From positions 462,448-526,447 of the forward strand of contig LPNY01000139.1 in the NCBI GenBank assembly GCA_001655195.1: 64,000 nt of DNA. The letters are read 5' to 3'. The notes beneath the pieces are model-generated. The model did not search any database and was not told the DNA's origin. It saw only the letters and a program-made list of their open reading frames with translations. This stretch comes from Arcobacter sp. EP1 (GTDB lineage Bacteria; Campylobacterota; Campylobacteria; Campylobacterales; Arcobacteraceae). Positions 45,938 to 55,300 of the stretch are shown here, in pieces. A program made the position numbers and the translations under genes. The first letter of the stretch is position 1. Every line of letters begins with the position of its first letter.

Positions 45938-47143
45938 TTGTACAAAAAACCTTTGATTCTTAATCTTCTTATCTTTACTATAGGATTTAGTTTAGGTCTA
46001 TTTATCAATATAAACACTATTGAAACAGAAAAAATTACAAATGCCATTGAAATTTCACCTAAAACTTCTCAACTAACGAATATTCTTTTAGAAAAAGAAC
46101 TATCAAAACCTAGTTCTGCAGTTATAAAAAAAGTAGCTATTCAATCAAAGAATATTAAAAAAGAACAATCAGCTAATAAAACTGTGCAAATTCCAAATCA
46201 ACTTAAATACTTTAAAATTCTATTAATTCAAAAACAATATAAAAAAGCCTTAAAACTTTATGAAAATGCCAATAATGATGATATTGAAAACTTTAAAAAG
46301 GAACTCTTTGGGTACATCAAAACACACTTATTTAATACTATAGAAATAGATAAACTTTTAACACTCTACTTAGAATACGACTATGGAAATTCAACCATAC
46401 TTTTTTATCGAGCTCAGCGTGATTATTATCAGAAAAACTATTTTAAAGCTATCAGTGACTTATATTTAATCAAAGAATCTATTTATGAAGAAAATTTTAA
46501 ACTAAAAGTAATTAAAACTTTAACGCGTTATATTACTAACTATCAAACCCACTTACGAGCGAAGGGTTCTCAAGAAGACTATTATAAATTCTTATATTAT
46601 ATTCTAGATAAAGAACCACAAAACACTACCTTTTTATATGACTTAGCTACATACTACTTTGAAGCTAGTGAGTATGAAAAGGCAAAAGAACTTTTTGAAA
46701 ACCTCGAAAATGATTTAACTTATAGTAAATCTGCAAAAAACTTTTTAAACAAAATAGAAAAACAGTTACGTCTATCAAATAAATATCAACAAAAGATTCA
46801 TCTTGAAAAACTTCAAAACCATTTTTACATCAATGTAAATATCAATCAAACAGAATTAAGACTTCTCATTGATACTGGAGCTTCATATACTCTTGTGGAT
46901 AAAAAAATACTCCATAGTACTAAAGAAGGTAAAACTATTGAGTTGCATACTGCAAACGGTATTAAAAAAGCTACTATTATCAGTGTTGAATCTTTTAATG
47001 TAGCTGAGATTTCTATAGAAGATTTTGAAATAACCTTGAGTGATTTTGAGGCCCAAGGTTTTGATGGCTTACTAGGTATGAACTTCTTAGGTCAGTTTGA
47101 TTTCTATATTGATCAAGAGGCTGCTATTTTGTATTTGAATTAG
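45938..47143 (+). CDS. Membrane-anchored retropepsin-like aspartic protease
   Basis: A 401-aa protein. Residues 6-25 are an N-terminal anchor (LILNLLIFTIGFSLGLFINI). Residues 85-290 are helical and TPR-like (TTFLYDLATYYFEASEYEKA). The C-terminal 110 residues are a clan AA aspartic protease with the catalytic LLIDTGASYTLVDKK and the second hallmark DGLLGMNFLGQFDFYID. One catalytic Asp per chain means it should act as a dimer. The start is TTG at 45938 with GGAG 4 bases upstream; no early ATG exists. It is divergent from the T2SS operon and converges with a transposase gene (4-base overlap). Confidence 0.85.
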   Translation: MYKKPLILNLLIFTIGFSLGLFININTIETEKITNAIEISPKTSQLTNILLEKELSKPSSAVIKKVAIQSKNIKKEQSANKTVQIPNQLKYFKILLIQKQYKKALKLYENANNDDIENFKKELFGYIKTHLFNTIEIDKLLTLYLEYDYGNSTILFYRAQRDYYQKNYFKAISDLYLIKESIYEENFKLKVIKTLTRYITNYQTHLRAKGSQEDYYKFLYYILDKEPQNTTFLYDLATYYFEASEYEKAKELFENLENDLTYSKSAKNFLNKIEKQLRLSNKYQQKIHLEKLQNHFYINVNINQTELRLLIDTGASYTLVDKKILHSTKEGKTIELHTANGIKKATIISVESFNVAEISIEDFEITLSDFEAQGFDGLLGMNFLGQFDFYIDQEAAILYLN

Positions 47144-47886
47144 TTATTAATAACTTTTGAAATTGCAGTAGAACTTAAGCCTAAAAACTTGGAAATTTCA
47201 CTTTTGCTATATCCATATGTAAAAGCTCTTTTGATGTTAACATTTCTATTTATATGGACATCTTCTTCAAAAAAAGTTACAAGGCGCTTATACAAAACTT
47301 TTGTTTCACCATCTTTTTTTACAATCTTTGGTGTAGTATATATCAACTCAAAAATATTCTCTTCAAATTCGCTACTGATATATGACGTGTACTCTTTTAA
47401 AGTAAAATCAAATATCTTAGAACCTTGTAACAAAAAAGCAAAATCACCTTGATATTTCCATTGAAAGTAAGACTGATATTTATAATGATGCAGTTCTTTA
47501 ACCATATTTGCTTTTATAGGATTACGTTCAATATATTTTGCAACATACCAAAAGTGTTGTTCATCATAAAGATAATCAGAATGAAATCTACCTTGCCACA
47601 GATGACCTGTACGTTTATACTTTTTATTAAAATAAATAGCATAATGAGAATTTAGATATTTCATAACTAAAGAGATGTTATCCTCTTTTGTTTCAAGAAG
47701 TAAATGATAGTGATTTGTCATCAAACAAAAGGAGTGAATGATAACATTAAACTCTTTTCGTACCTCATTTAAAATCTCTAAAAACTTGTCATAATCAGAT
47801 GAGTCAAGAAAAACATTACGTCGCTCAACTCCACGACAAACAGTATGATAAAATCCAGCATGAGTAATACGTTCACGTCGAGGCAT
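47140..47886 (-). CDS. REP-associated tyrosine transposase (RAYT)
   Basis: A 248-aa Y1 (IS200/IS605-like) transposase of the TnpA_REP group. It has the GFYHTVCRGVERRNVF opening, the HUH motif (CLMTNHYHLLLE, His-x-His at about residues 60-62), GHLWQGRFHSDY with YVAKYIERNP (Tyr nucleophile region), and a C-terminal helix-turn-helix (YSKSEISKFLGLSSTAISKV). RAYTs are single-copy and associated with REP palindromes; GGGGTCTGACCCC palindromes lie 0.7 kb away. No flanking terminal inverted repeats are seen. Confidence 0.92.
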   Translation of the reverse strand: MPRRERITHAGFYHTVCRGVERRNVFLDSSDYDKFLEILNEVRKEFNVIIHSFCLMTNHYHLLLETKEDNISLVMKYLNSHYAIYFNKKYKRTGHLWQGRFHSDYLYDEQHFWYVAKYIERNPIKANMVKELHHYKYQSYFQWKYQGDFAFLLQGSKIFDFTLKEYTSYISSEFEENIFELIYTTPKIVKKDGETKVLYKRLVTFFEEDVHINRNVNIKRAFTYGYSKSEISKFLGLSSTAISKVINN

Positions 47887-47965
47887 ATGAATCCTTAGAG
47901 AAAATAAAATAACTTAAAAAATTATATAATAAATCATCTAAAATCACCGTTTCTTTTTTTTACAA

Positions 47966-47994
47966 TTGACATAATGTACTAAATTTAGTATAAT
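47966..47994 (+). promoter_or_regulatory. Promoter and palindromic operator of the toxin-antitoxin operon
   Basis: TTGACA (47966-47971), a 17-base spacer and TATAAT (47989-47994) match the sigma70 consensus exactly. A perfect 14-bp palindrome TACTAAATTTAGTA (47977-47990) fills the spacer and touches the -10 box, the expected place for autorepression by the antitoxin-toxin complex. The antitoxin ATG follows 26 bases after the -10, with AAGGA as ribosome-binding site. Confidence 0.8.
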
Positions 47995-48020
47995 ATTTCA
48001 TATTTAATTAAGGACTTAAT

Positions 48021-48272
48021 ATGCAACCTATTTTATCAAATTATAGTGCAAGTATCACCGAACTTAAAAAGTCTCCAACACAACTTCTAAAAGAATCAGG
48101 AGAAGAAGCTATTGCCATACTCAATCACAATGTACCAAGTGCATATCTTGTACCTAGTGCACTGTATGAAAAAATGATTGATATTATTGATGACTACTAT
48201 TTATCACAAGAAGTAGAAAAAGCTTTAGAAGATAAAGAAACATCTATCAAAGTAAATCTTGATGAACTATAA
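48021..48272 (+). CDS. Antitoxin, Phd/YefM type
   Basis: An 83-aa antitoxin. The N-terminal half resembles the Phd/YefM DNA-binding fold (SNYSASITELKKSPTQLLKE, then EAIAILNHNVPSAYLVPSALYEKM), and the C-terminal acidic helix (EVEKALEDKETSIKVNLDEL) would wrap the toxin. It overlaps the toxin gene by 11 bases and has a strong promoter with a palindrome, both typical of type II systems. Confidence 0.88.
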   Translation: MQPILSNYSASITELKKSPTQLLKESGEEAIAILNHNVPSAYLVPSALYEKMIDIIDDYYLSQEVEKALEDKETSIKVNLDEL

Positions 48273-48546
48273 TCTAGAGTTTAAACCAAAAGCTTTAAAA
48301 GAATGGGATAAACTAAACAGTACAATCAAAGAACAATTTAAAAAGAAACTCAAAGAGCGTTTAGAAACACCTCTAATAGAAAAAGACAAACTCTCAGGAT
48401 ATGAAAATATCTACAAAATAAAGTTACGAACTGCTGGATATAGACTTGCCTATGAAGTAAAAGATGAAGAGATAGTTGTACTTGTACTAAGTGTAGGGAA
48501 AAGAGAAAAAAACAAAATCTACGAAAACCTCAAAAAGAGTACCTAG
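48262..48546 (+). CDS. RelE-family mRNA-cleaving toxin, copy 1
   Basis: A 94-aa RelE-family toxin that cleaves mRNA in the ribosomal A site. The sequence LRTAGYRLAYEVKDEEIVVL and YKIKLR closely resemble E. coli RelE. Counting from the ATG at 48262, the catalytic residues keep the E. coli numbering: Lys52, Lys54, Arg61, Arg81 and Tyr87. This supports the ATG over the TTG 3 bases upstream. It is translationally coupled to the antitoxin. A near-identical copy lies 430 bp downstream. Confidence 0.92.
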   Translation: MNYNLEFKPKALKEWDKLNSTIKEQFKKKLKERLETPLIEKDKLSGYENIYKIKLRTAGYRLAYEVKDEEIVVLVLSVGKREKNKIYENLKKST

Positions 48547-48576
48547 AACAAGAAGAAAAGGAAACTTCAGCTTCAC

Positions 48577-48687
48577 TTCAGAAAAGTTCCCTTTTGGGGT
48601 CTGACCCCTATTTTTCAGAAAAGTTCCCTTTTGGGGTCTGACCCCTATTTTTCAGAAAAGTTCCCTTTTGGGGTCTGACCCCTAATT
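48577..48687. repeat. Three tandem 37-bp REP-like units
   Basis: Units of 37 bases begin at 48577, 48614 and 48651. Each holds TTCAGAAAAGTTCCCTTTT followed by the palindrome GGGGTCTGACCCC (6-bp arms around one base). They lie between the two toxin genes. A related unit is seen at 49008 and a partial one at 36011. The nearby RAYT gene is the likely enzyme acting on them. Confidence 0.88.
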
Positions 48688-48691
48688 TATG

Positions 48692-48976
48692 ATGAACTAT
48701 AATCTAGAGTTTAAACCAAAAGCTTTAAAAGAGTGGGATAAACTAAACAGTACAATCAAAGAACAATTTAAAAAGAAACTCAAAGAGCGTTTAGAAACAC
48801 CTCGAATAGAAAAAGACAAACTCTCAGGATATGAAAATATCTACAAAATAAAGCTACGAACTGCTGGATATAGACTTGCCTATGAAGTAAAAGATGAAGA
48901 GATAGTTGTACTTGTACTAAGTGTAGGGAAAAGAGAAAAAAACAAAATCTACGAAAACCTCAAAAAGAGAACCTAA
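48692..48976 (+). CDS. RelE-family toxin, orphan copy 2
   Basis: A second 94-aa RelE toxin, identical to copy 1 except for Leu38 to Arg and Ser94 to Arg. Lys52, Lys54, Arg61, Arg81 and Tyr87 are intact. An in-frame ATG 3 bases upstream (48689) exists because the preceding sequence differs. No antitoxin gene or recognisable promoter precedes it; REP units do instead. It would have to be neutralised by the antitoxin of the first operon or be unexpressed. Confidence 0.88.
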   Translation: MNYNLEFKPKALKEWDKLNSTIKEQFKKKLKERLETPRIEKDKLSGYENIYKIKLRTAGYRLAYEVKDEEIVVLVLSVGKREKNKIYENLKKRT

Positions 48977-49007
48977 GAACAACAAGAAAAGGAAACTTCA
49001 GCTTAAT

Positions 49008-49044
49008 TTCAGAAAAGTTCCCTTTTGGGGTCTGACCCCTATTT
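49008..49044. repeat. REP-like unit after the second toxin gene
   Basis: A further 37-bp unit with TTCAGAAAAGTTCCCTTTT and the GGGGTCTGACCCC palindrome. The 430-bp offset to the first unit at 48577 equals the offset between the two toxin genes, so toxin and REP were duplicated together. Confidence 0.85.
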
Positions 49045-49072
49045 TTGACCCCTATTTTTATTTTACCTATTT

Positions 49073-49357
49073 TTATTTAATATACAAACTATAATGATAA
49101 AATGATGCTACCAGTAATAAAATAATCATTGTGACAAATCTTAATATTTGATTTACTCTATCACTATATACATACATATTTTTGCTACCCGTTCGAAAAA
49201 TAATATCATATAATGATTTTATCACCGTCATTGTAACAAATGAAATAATAAGCCCCTCGTGTATAGTAATTTCATGAATTTTCATTAATAAGTAATAGTA
49301 AATTACAAATAATATTATCCAAACAATAAAAATAAAAACATACTCTTTTTTTGACAT
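49073..49357 (-). CDS. Small three-helix membrane protein, candidate immunity protein
   Basis: A 94-aa protein with three transmembrane helices (YVFIFIVWIILFVIYYYLLM; LIISFVTMTVIKSLYDIIF; FVTMIILLLVASFYHYSLYI) and no known family. It starts 6 bases after the stop of the 2300-aa RHS gene on the same strand, where immunity genes of polymorphic RHS toxins sit. The RHS C-terminus is also hydrophobic, which fits a membrane-acting toxin and membrane immunity protein. This role is inferred from context only. Confidence 0.6.
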   Translation of the reverse strand: MSKKEYVFIFIVWIILFVIYYYLLMKIHEITIHEGLIISFVTMTVIKSLYDIIFRTGSKNMYVYSDRVNQILRFVTMIILLLVASFYHYSLYIK

Positions 49358-49363
49358 AAAACA

Positions 49364-52300
49364 TTACTCTCTAACAGAATTATATATTGCATTTCCTGTT
49401 GACCAAATAGAACCTGCTTTACCAGTAGGAGGAGTTCCTAATGAACCTAACCCATATGTTATATCATTATTGTTTGTATATACACTATAGCCATCTATGC
49501 ACATTCCAGCACCCCAAACTACCCAACTCATACCACCTGTAACAAAAAAACTTCCTACTGCAAGTGAACCACTCGCAACATTCATAATAACTTGTGTTTG
49601 CTGACTAGGTTCACTAAGCATCTTAACCCAATCAATCGTTCGATTTGGAATATTTTCATGTGCAAGAGTATTACCTTGACTATTTTGATAATAATAAACC
49701 CTATTTTGAGGATTACCAAACGCTTTTGCTATATTCTCAGCATTAAACATCTGAACAAAAGCACCAGTAACTGCACCGTTAGCAAATTTACCACCAGTTA
49801 ATTTACTAACTGTTCCACCTACAAATGAGGCAATTGCAGTTCTAAGGCTGAATCCTTCATAACCTTTACCACCTAGTTTTGTTCCAGGTCCAAATCCTGC
49901 TGATGCAAAACCACTCCAGAATCCAGTATCCCACTTGTTCCCCTGTGCTTTACTTATTGCAGCTCTAGAGACTCCATGAAGAAGTGCTTTAACTCCAGCT
50001 CTTCCAAAGGCTTCAGCACTTTTTGCTGTAAGGAAAGAGGCATCACCAAATTGAGAACCTATACCACCTGCAACTGCTCCACCAACAGCACCCCAAACGG
50101 CACCTTTAAGTCCTGATTTAACTCCATCACTAAAAGAACCACCATTAAGTAAGGAGCCAACCATTCCTGTTGCAAAACCTACTACTGCACCAGTTATTGC
50201 ACCTGCAACTACAGCACCAAGAGTCGTTAAGCCCATTGTGACTGTTATACCACCATATAGTGTAGCAGTAGTAGCAAAAGAAGCTCCCCAACTGGCAACC
50301 CAAGCCGAAGCAGCCCCCGCAGTATAAATTGTAACAACTACAGCCACTACAATTACAACAATAACCTTAATATACTTCTTAACAGCCTTAACCGCCCGTT
50401 TTATCGCCCTAAAAATCTTCTTAAAAAAGAACCCAGACGGATCCGTATACTTCAAAGGATTATTCTTCACATAAGTATATCTATTATAACTTTGTGTATC
50501 ATAAGGGGCTTGGATATGTGGGTCAGCACTTAAGAACCGTCCTGTTATAGGGTCGTAAACTCTACCGTTCATATGAATAAGATTAAACTCTTTAATATGC
50601 TCATGTCCTGTAAACCCACGCTTGGTTACTAGGTCTTTGCTCGCTTCATTTATCCACTCTTGGTCAACTTGTTGCCCAAAAGGTTTATAGGTCATACGTT
50701 TGATAACCCGCCCTGATTCATCGGTGATGGTATCAATAGAGCCTAAGGCATCTTTATGCATGTAACGGTTTTGTGGTAAAACCATGTTACCATCATCTTC
50801 TTTTTGATGCACGGCGATGAGTTGTTTATTTGCATAAATAAAGTTTTTGTATTTTATGGTTCCTGCACTGTTTTCTTGCTCGAAGAGTTTTCCTACATAA
50901 TAAGTGGTATCACCATTGAGCACTTTTTTATATCGGGCTCGATTTGGTGCATAGAAGAATTCTGTTTTGTTTTTGTCATCTTCTAAGATGATTGGTTTAT
51001 TGTATGAACTGTACGCTATAGTAGTGTTGTTTTTTTGTACCACGTTTCCATTGGCATCATAGGTGTAGTTATGACTTCCTGCATCACTTACTTGGTGGGC
51101 TTTGATATAAGTATAATCTCCCACATCACTTTTTCGTGTGATATTTCCAATGGCATCATACTCATAAAGTATGGTTTCATAAATACCATTTTGTAGTGTT
51201 TGTGCTTGGGTTACCCTATCTAAAGTATCATATTCAAAAGTTTGAGAGATGTTCTGTTTTTTGTCCTCTTTTTCGACCACGTTGTCTAAGACATCGTAAG
51301 TGTAGGTCATATCTCGAACATCATTGTTTCCATCATATCCTGTTTGTATACGGTCTAGTTGTCCATTGGCTTGGTTGTATTCTCGCGTGGTAACTAAACC
51401 ATTTCCAACAATATCTTTGGTAATACGTCCAAAGACATCGGCACTGATAATTTTATAGTAGTATTTATATTGGTCATCATTGAACATACCTTGGTAGGCT
51501 CGTTCACGTTCATTGCTCAGCGTTGCGTATTTTTCTTTGTAATTTTTAAGCAGTTCTGAGGTGTTTTTTGCCTCTAAAATTGCTGTTTTGGCTTGGTTGA
51601 TATAGTGTTCAGAGATCGCTTTATAGTGGTTGTAACTCTCTTGGTCACTAATAGTAGCTAGTGTTGCTGTTGCATCATCTAGTTGGGCTAAAGCGTTATC
51701 GATTAGTCCTTGGGTAGTGTTGGCAAAAGTCTCCATAAGCCATTTGTATAAAAACTCATCGTTATACTGTTTGAGTTTAATAAGATAATAGTTTAGATTT
51801 TTGTTATATACGGTGTAGTTTGTTTCATGTTTTTTGGCAATTTTCTGTAGCTCAACTGCTGTTTGGCTAAGAAGCTGCGCAGTTGCAATAAGTTGCTTAT
51901 AGATATTACTATCTACTTCTTCATAAGCTTTGGCTAGACTTAGATATTTTAATGCCTTTGCTCGATAGCGTTCCACTTGGGTATTTAGGTGCATAATTTT
52001 ATCAAAGGCATTTTGTTTAAGATTGAGGTTTGTTTCAATGAGATTTTTAATCTCATCAAAGCTGTATTCTCGCTCAGTTTGAAGAGGTGATTTTACTGCG
52101 TTTAAGTACCCTTGGGTATTGTACTCATTTTGGGTGATGAAACCATCGGGTCTTATGGTTTGGTTGAGTTTTCCATCAACTGTATAGGTAAATTTAGTAC
52201 TAAAAAGTTTACTATCTGCGTACTCTTTGCTCTCTTTGAGTCGTGTGAACTTATCGTAAAAGAACTCTTTTTTGTAGTAGTCACTTTTAACAACGGCAAG

Positions 52301-55300
52301 TTTTCCTATACCATTTGCGGCAATATCATAGACCCAAACTGTCTCACCCTCTACTTCAGTTCGTTTAACCATACGACCAAGTTCATCATACTGCATGGTA
52401 ACGGTTTGCCCTTTGGCATCGGTTTGCGATACAAGTTCTCCTAGAGAGTTGTAGTTGTAACTCCACTCTCCCATATCGGGATCATTCATATAGGTTTTAT
52501 TGCCATATTTGTCGTAGGATAAAATGATTTTATTGTTTTTTGCATCGGCTGTTTCAATAAGATTTCCAAAGGCATCGTATTTATAAGTTACTTGGGATTC
52601 ATTTTCACTGCCTACAGCTTCAATCACTTTGATTTTTTTACCGATGATATTACTTTGGGTGGTTTTTTTATGCCCTTTGGCATTGGTAATAGTTACATCT
52701 AAACCGTTATATTCATAATAGTTGTGGATTTTTTCACCCGTTGCCCCTGTTCGGGTTAGTTTGATTTGTCGACCTAAATCGTCGTATTCGTTATAGACAA
52801 AATCAGGTAAATCATGGGCATAGTATGGGGTTGATGTTTTTTCTACTTGACCTAAAGTGTTGTAGTAGGCATCTTCATAGATTTTGCTTCCATCAAAGCC
52901 TATTTTGGTAACTCTTAACTTTCGATTGAGTGTATCAAAGTAGGTCTCAACTGGTGGCGTTCCTGTTGAAGTTTGTATCACTTTATACATAGCATTTGGA
53001 AAGGTTTCATCCCAAGAGTGTTGCCAAGTGGTTTGGGTATCATCAGCTCGTTTTTCTAAAATTTTTCGACCCATTGCATCATAATCAAAGCTTGTACTAA
53101 GTCCATTTGGTCCTGTGATTTTCGTCACTCGGTTATTGATATCATATTCACGTGTTTCAAAATGGCCTAAAGGATTCATCACTTTAATTTGATTTTTAGC
53201 TTTTGTATCATAGAAAAATTTACTTGTTCGTGGGGATTCTCCTGAAGCTAGTATGGTTTCTGCTATTTTATTTCCATAACTATCATAGGTATAACTCTTG
53301 GCTAACTCTTTTTGGCTAGAGGGTTCTATAATTTCTTTGTTTAAAGTTCCTGTGGTTTCATCATATTCAAAGGCAGAACTTTTTTGTACCGTAGAGCCAT
53401 CAGCATGTGCGTGAGTTACACTGGCTGTTAAAAGTCGTGAGAGAATCCATTTATCTTCATAATTAGCATAAGTACTTTGGGTAGTTTTTTTATAAACGGT
53501 ATCGTCTTTTTGGGTAATAGTTTCAACCGTACCAATGTTTCCGTAGATATCAAAATTGCTATTGTTGGTAATAGACTCTAAGAGGTGTGTTCCATTGATG
53601 TCATATTTGTTTTGAATTTGTTGGATGGTTTGTAGGTTTAAAATATTTTGGTTGATATGCAATCTCGCGACGTTGATACTACTAACGGTATCGGAGATTT
53701 TAATGTTATTAATGAAAGATGCGGAATCTTTGGTAACTCCAATAAAGGGATAATTTTGCATGAAGGTAGAAACTGCTCTTGATTTTGAGAGTTCATTTAA
53801 GGTTTCAACTTTGTCAAACCCTAAAGAGCCTCGTTCCCCATTGATTTTAAACCCAGCATACTTAAAGGTCGTCTCATTTAATCCACCAATACCATCGTTT
53901 ACACTAAAGGCTTTGACTACTTGCATTGAACTTGCTTTTAAATCCATCGTAGGATAAACTGAAGTAATTGAAGGGGTATAAATCTCACTATCTCTTAACG
54001 TTGAATACTGCACATAAACATTTTGGTCTTTAGCATTTGAGATTTTGGTAACTTGGCTTGTTTTTTTAGGACTAAAGGCAACAAAAAGTCCATTTGTATT
54101 GGTTTTAAAGTTATTGTGCCCTACCCTATCAGGAAAACCATCGCCATCTATATCCATAAGTACACTATACTCACCTGAAGTGTTTGAACCCGTGATATAG
54201 TTGTTGGTATGAGCCCCTTGTCCACTAGGAAACCAAAGTTTAAACTCACCAAATCCACTTCCAGTGTTTAGTGCTACATGTAGTCCAGCTGTTCCAGTCT
54301 GGTAGTTGTGATGCCCTACTCTATCTGGTAGACCATCACCATTCATATCAGCAAGAGCACTATACGTACCGTTACTATCGCTTCTAGTGATGTAGTTATT
54401 GGTATGGGGTCCTTGTCCACTTGCATGCCAAAGTTGCATTGGAGCAAAACCATTACCTGTATTGAAGGCTACATGTAGTCCTGTTGCATTGGTTTGATAG
54501 TTTTTGCTACTAACTCTATCAGGTAATCCATCACCATTCATATCAGCTAATGCACTATATACGCCACTACTATCTTGTCCTGTTACGTAGTTGTTTGAGT
54601 GAACTCCAATACCTGAAGATTGCCATAGTTTAAACTCACCAAAACCACTACCTGTATTTAAGGCAATATGAAGTCCATCAACATTGGTTTGATAGTTTTT
54701 ATTACTAACTCTATCTGGTAAACCATCACCATTCATATCCATCAATGCACTGTAAGTTCCACTACTATTTGAACCAACTAAATAATTATTTGTATGTACC
54801 CCAATACCTGAAGCTTGCCATAGTTTAAACTCACCAAAACCACTACCCGTATTTAAGGCAACATGAAGTCCTGCTACACCTGTTTTATAATTATGATGCC
54901 CTATTTTATCGGGAAGTCCATCACCATTCATATCCATAAAACCACTATAGGTTCCGTTTGTATTACTTCCTGTTATGTAGTTATTTGTATGAGGCCCTTG
55001 TCCACTGGCATACCAAAGAGTAAACTCTCCAAAACCACTACCTGTATTTAAAGCAACATGAAGTCCATCTACCCCTGTTTTATAATTGTGATGTCCTACT
55101 CTATCGGGTAGTCCGTCACCGTTCATATCAAGAAGAGCGCTATAAACACCATCATTGTTACTGCCTGTAATATAGTTATTGGTGTGGGGACCCTGTCCAC
55201 TAGCATGCCAAAGCTGCATACCATCAAAACCATTACCATTGTTTAATGCCACATGCAAACCTATTGCACCTGTTTTATAGTTTTTGTGGCTTACTCTATC

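Noticed and set aside
47140..47886. Considered a complete IS200/IS605 insertion sequence
   Set aside because: The protein belongs to the single-copy TnpA_REP group; no left and right subterminal hairpin ends or TnpB gene directly flank it.
48577..49044. Considered a CRISPR array
   Set aside because: The 37-bp units are directly adjacent without unique spacers, contain a REP-type palindrome and there are no cas genes.
49592..55051. Many plus-strand frames of 60-110 codons across the 2300-aa RHS gene
   Set aside because: They are shadows in a repeat-rich gene and share no motifs; coding signal is clearly on the minus strand.
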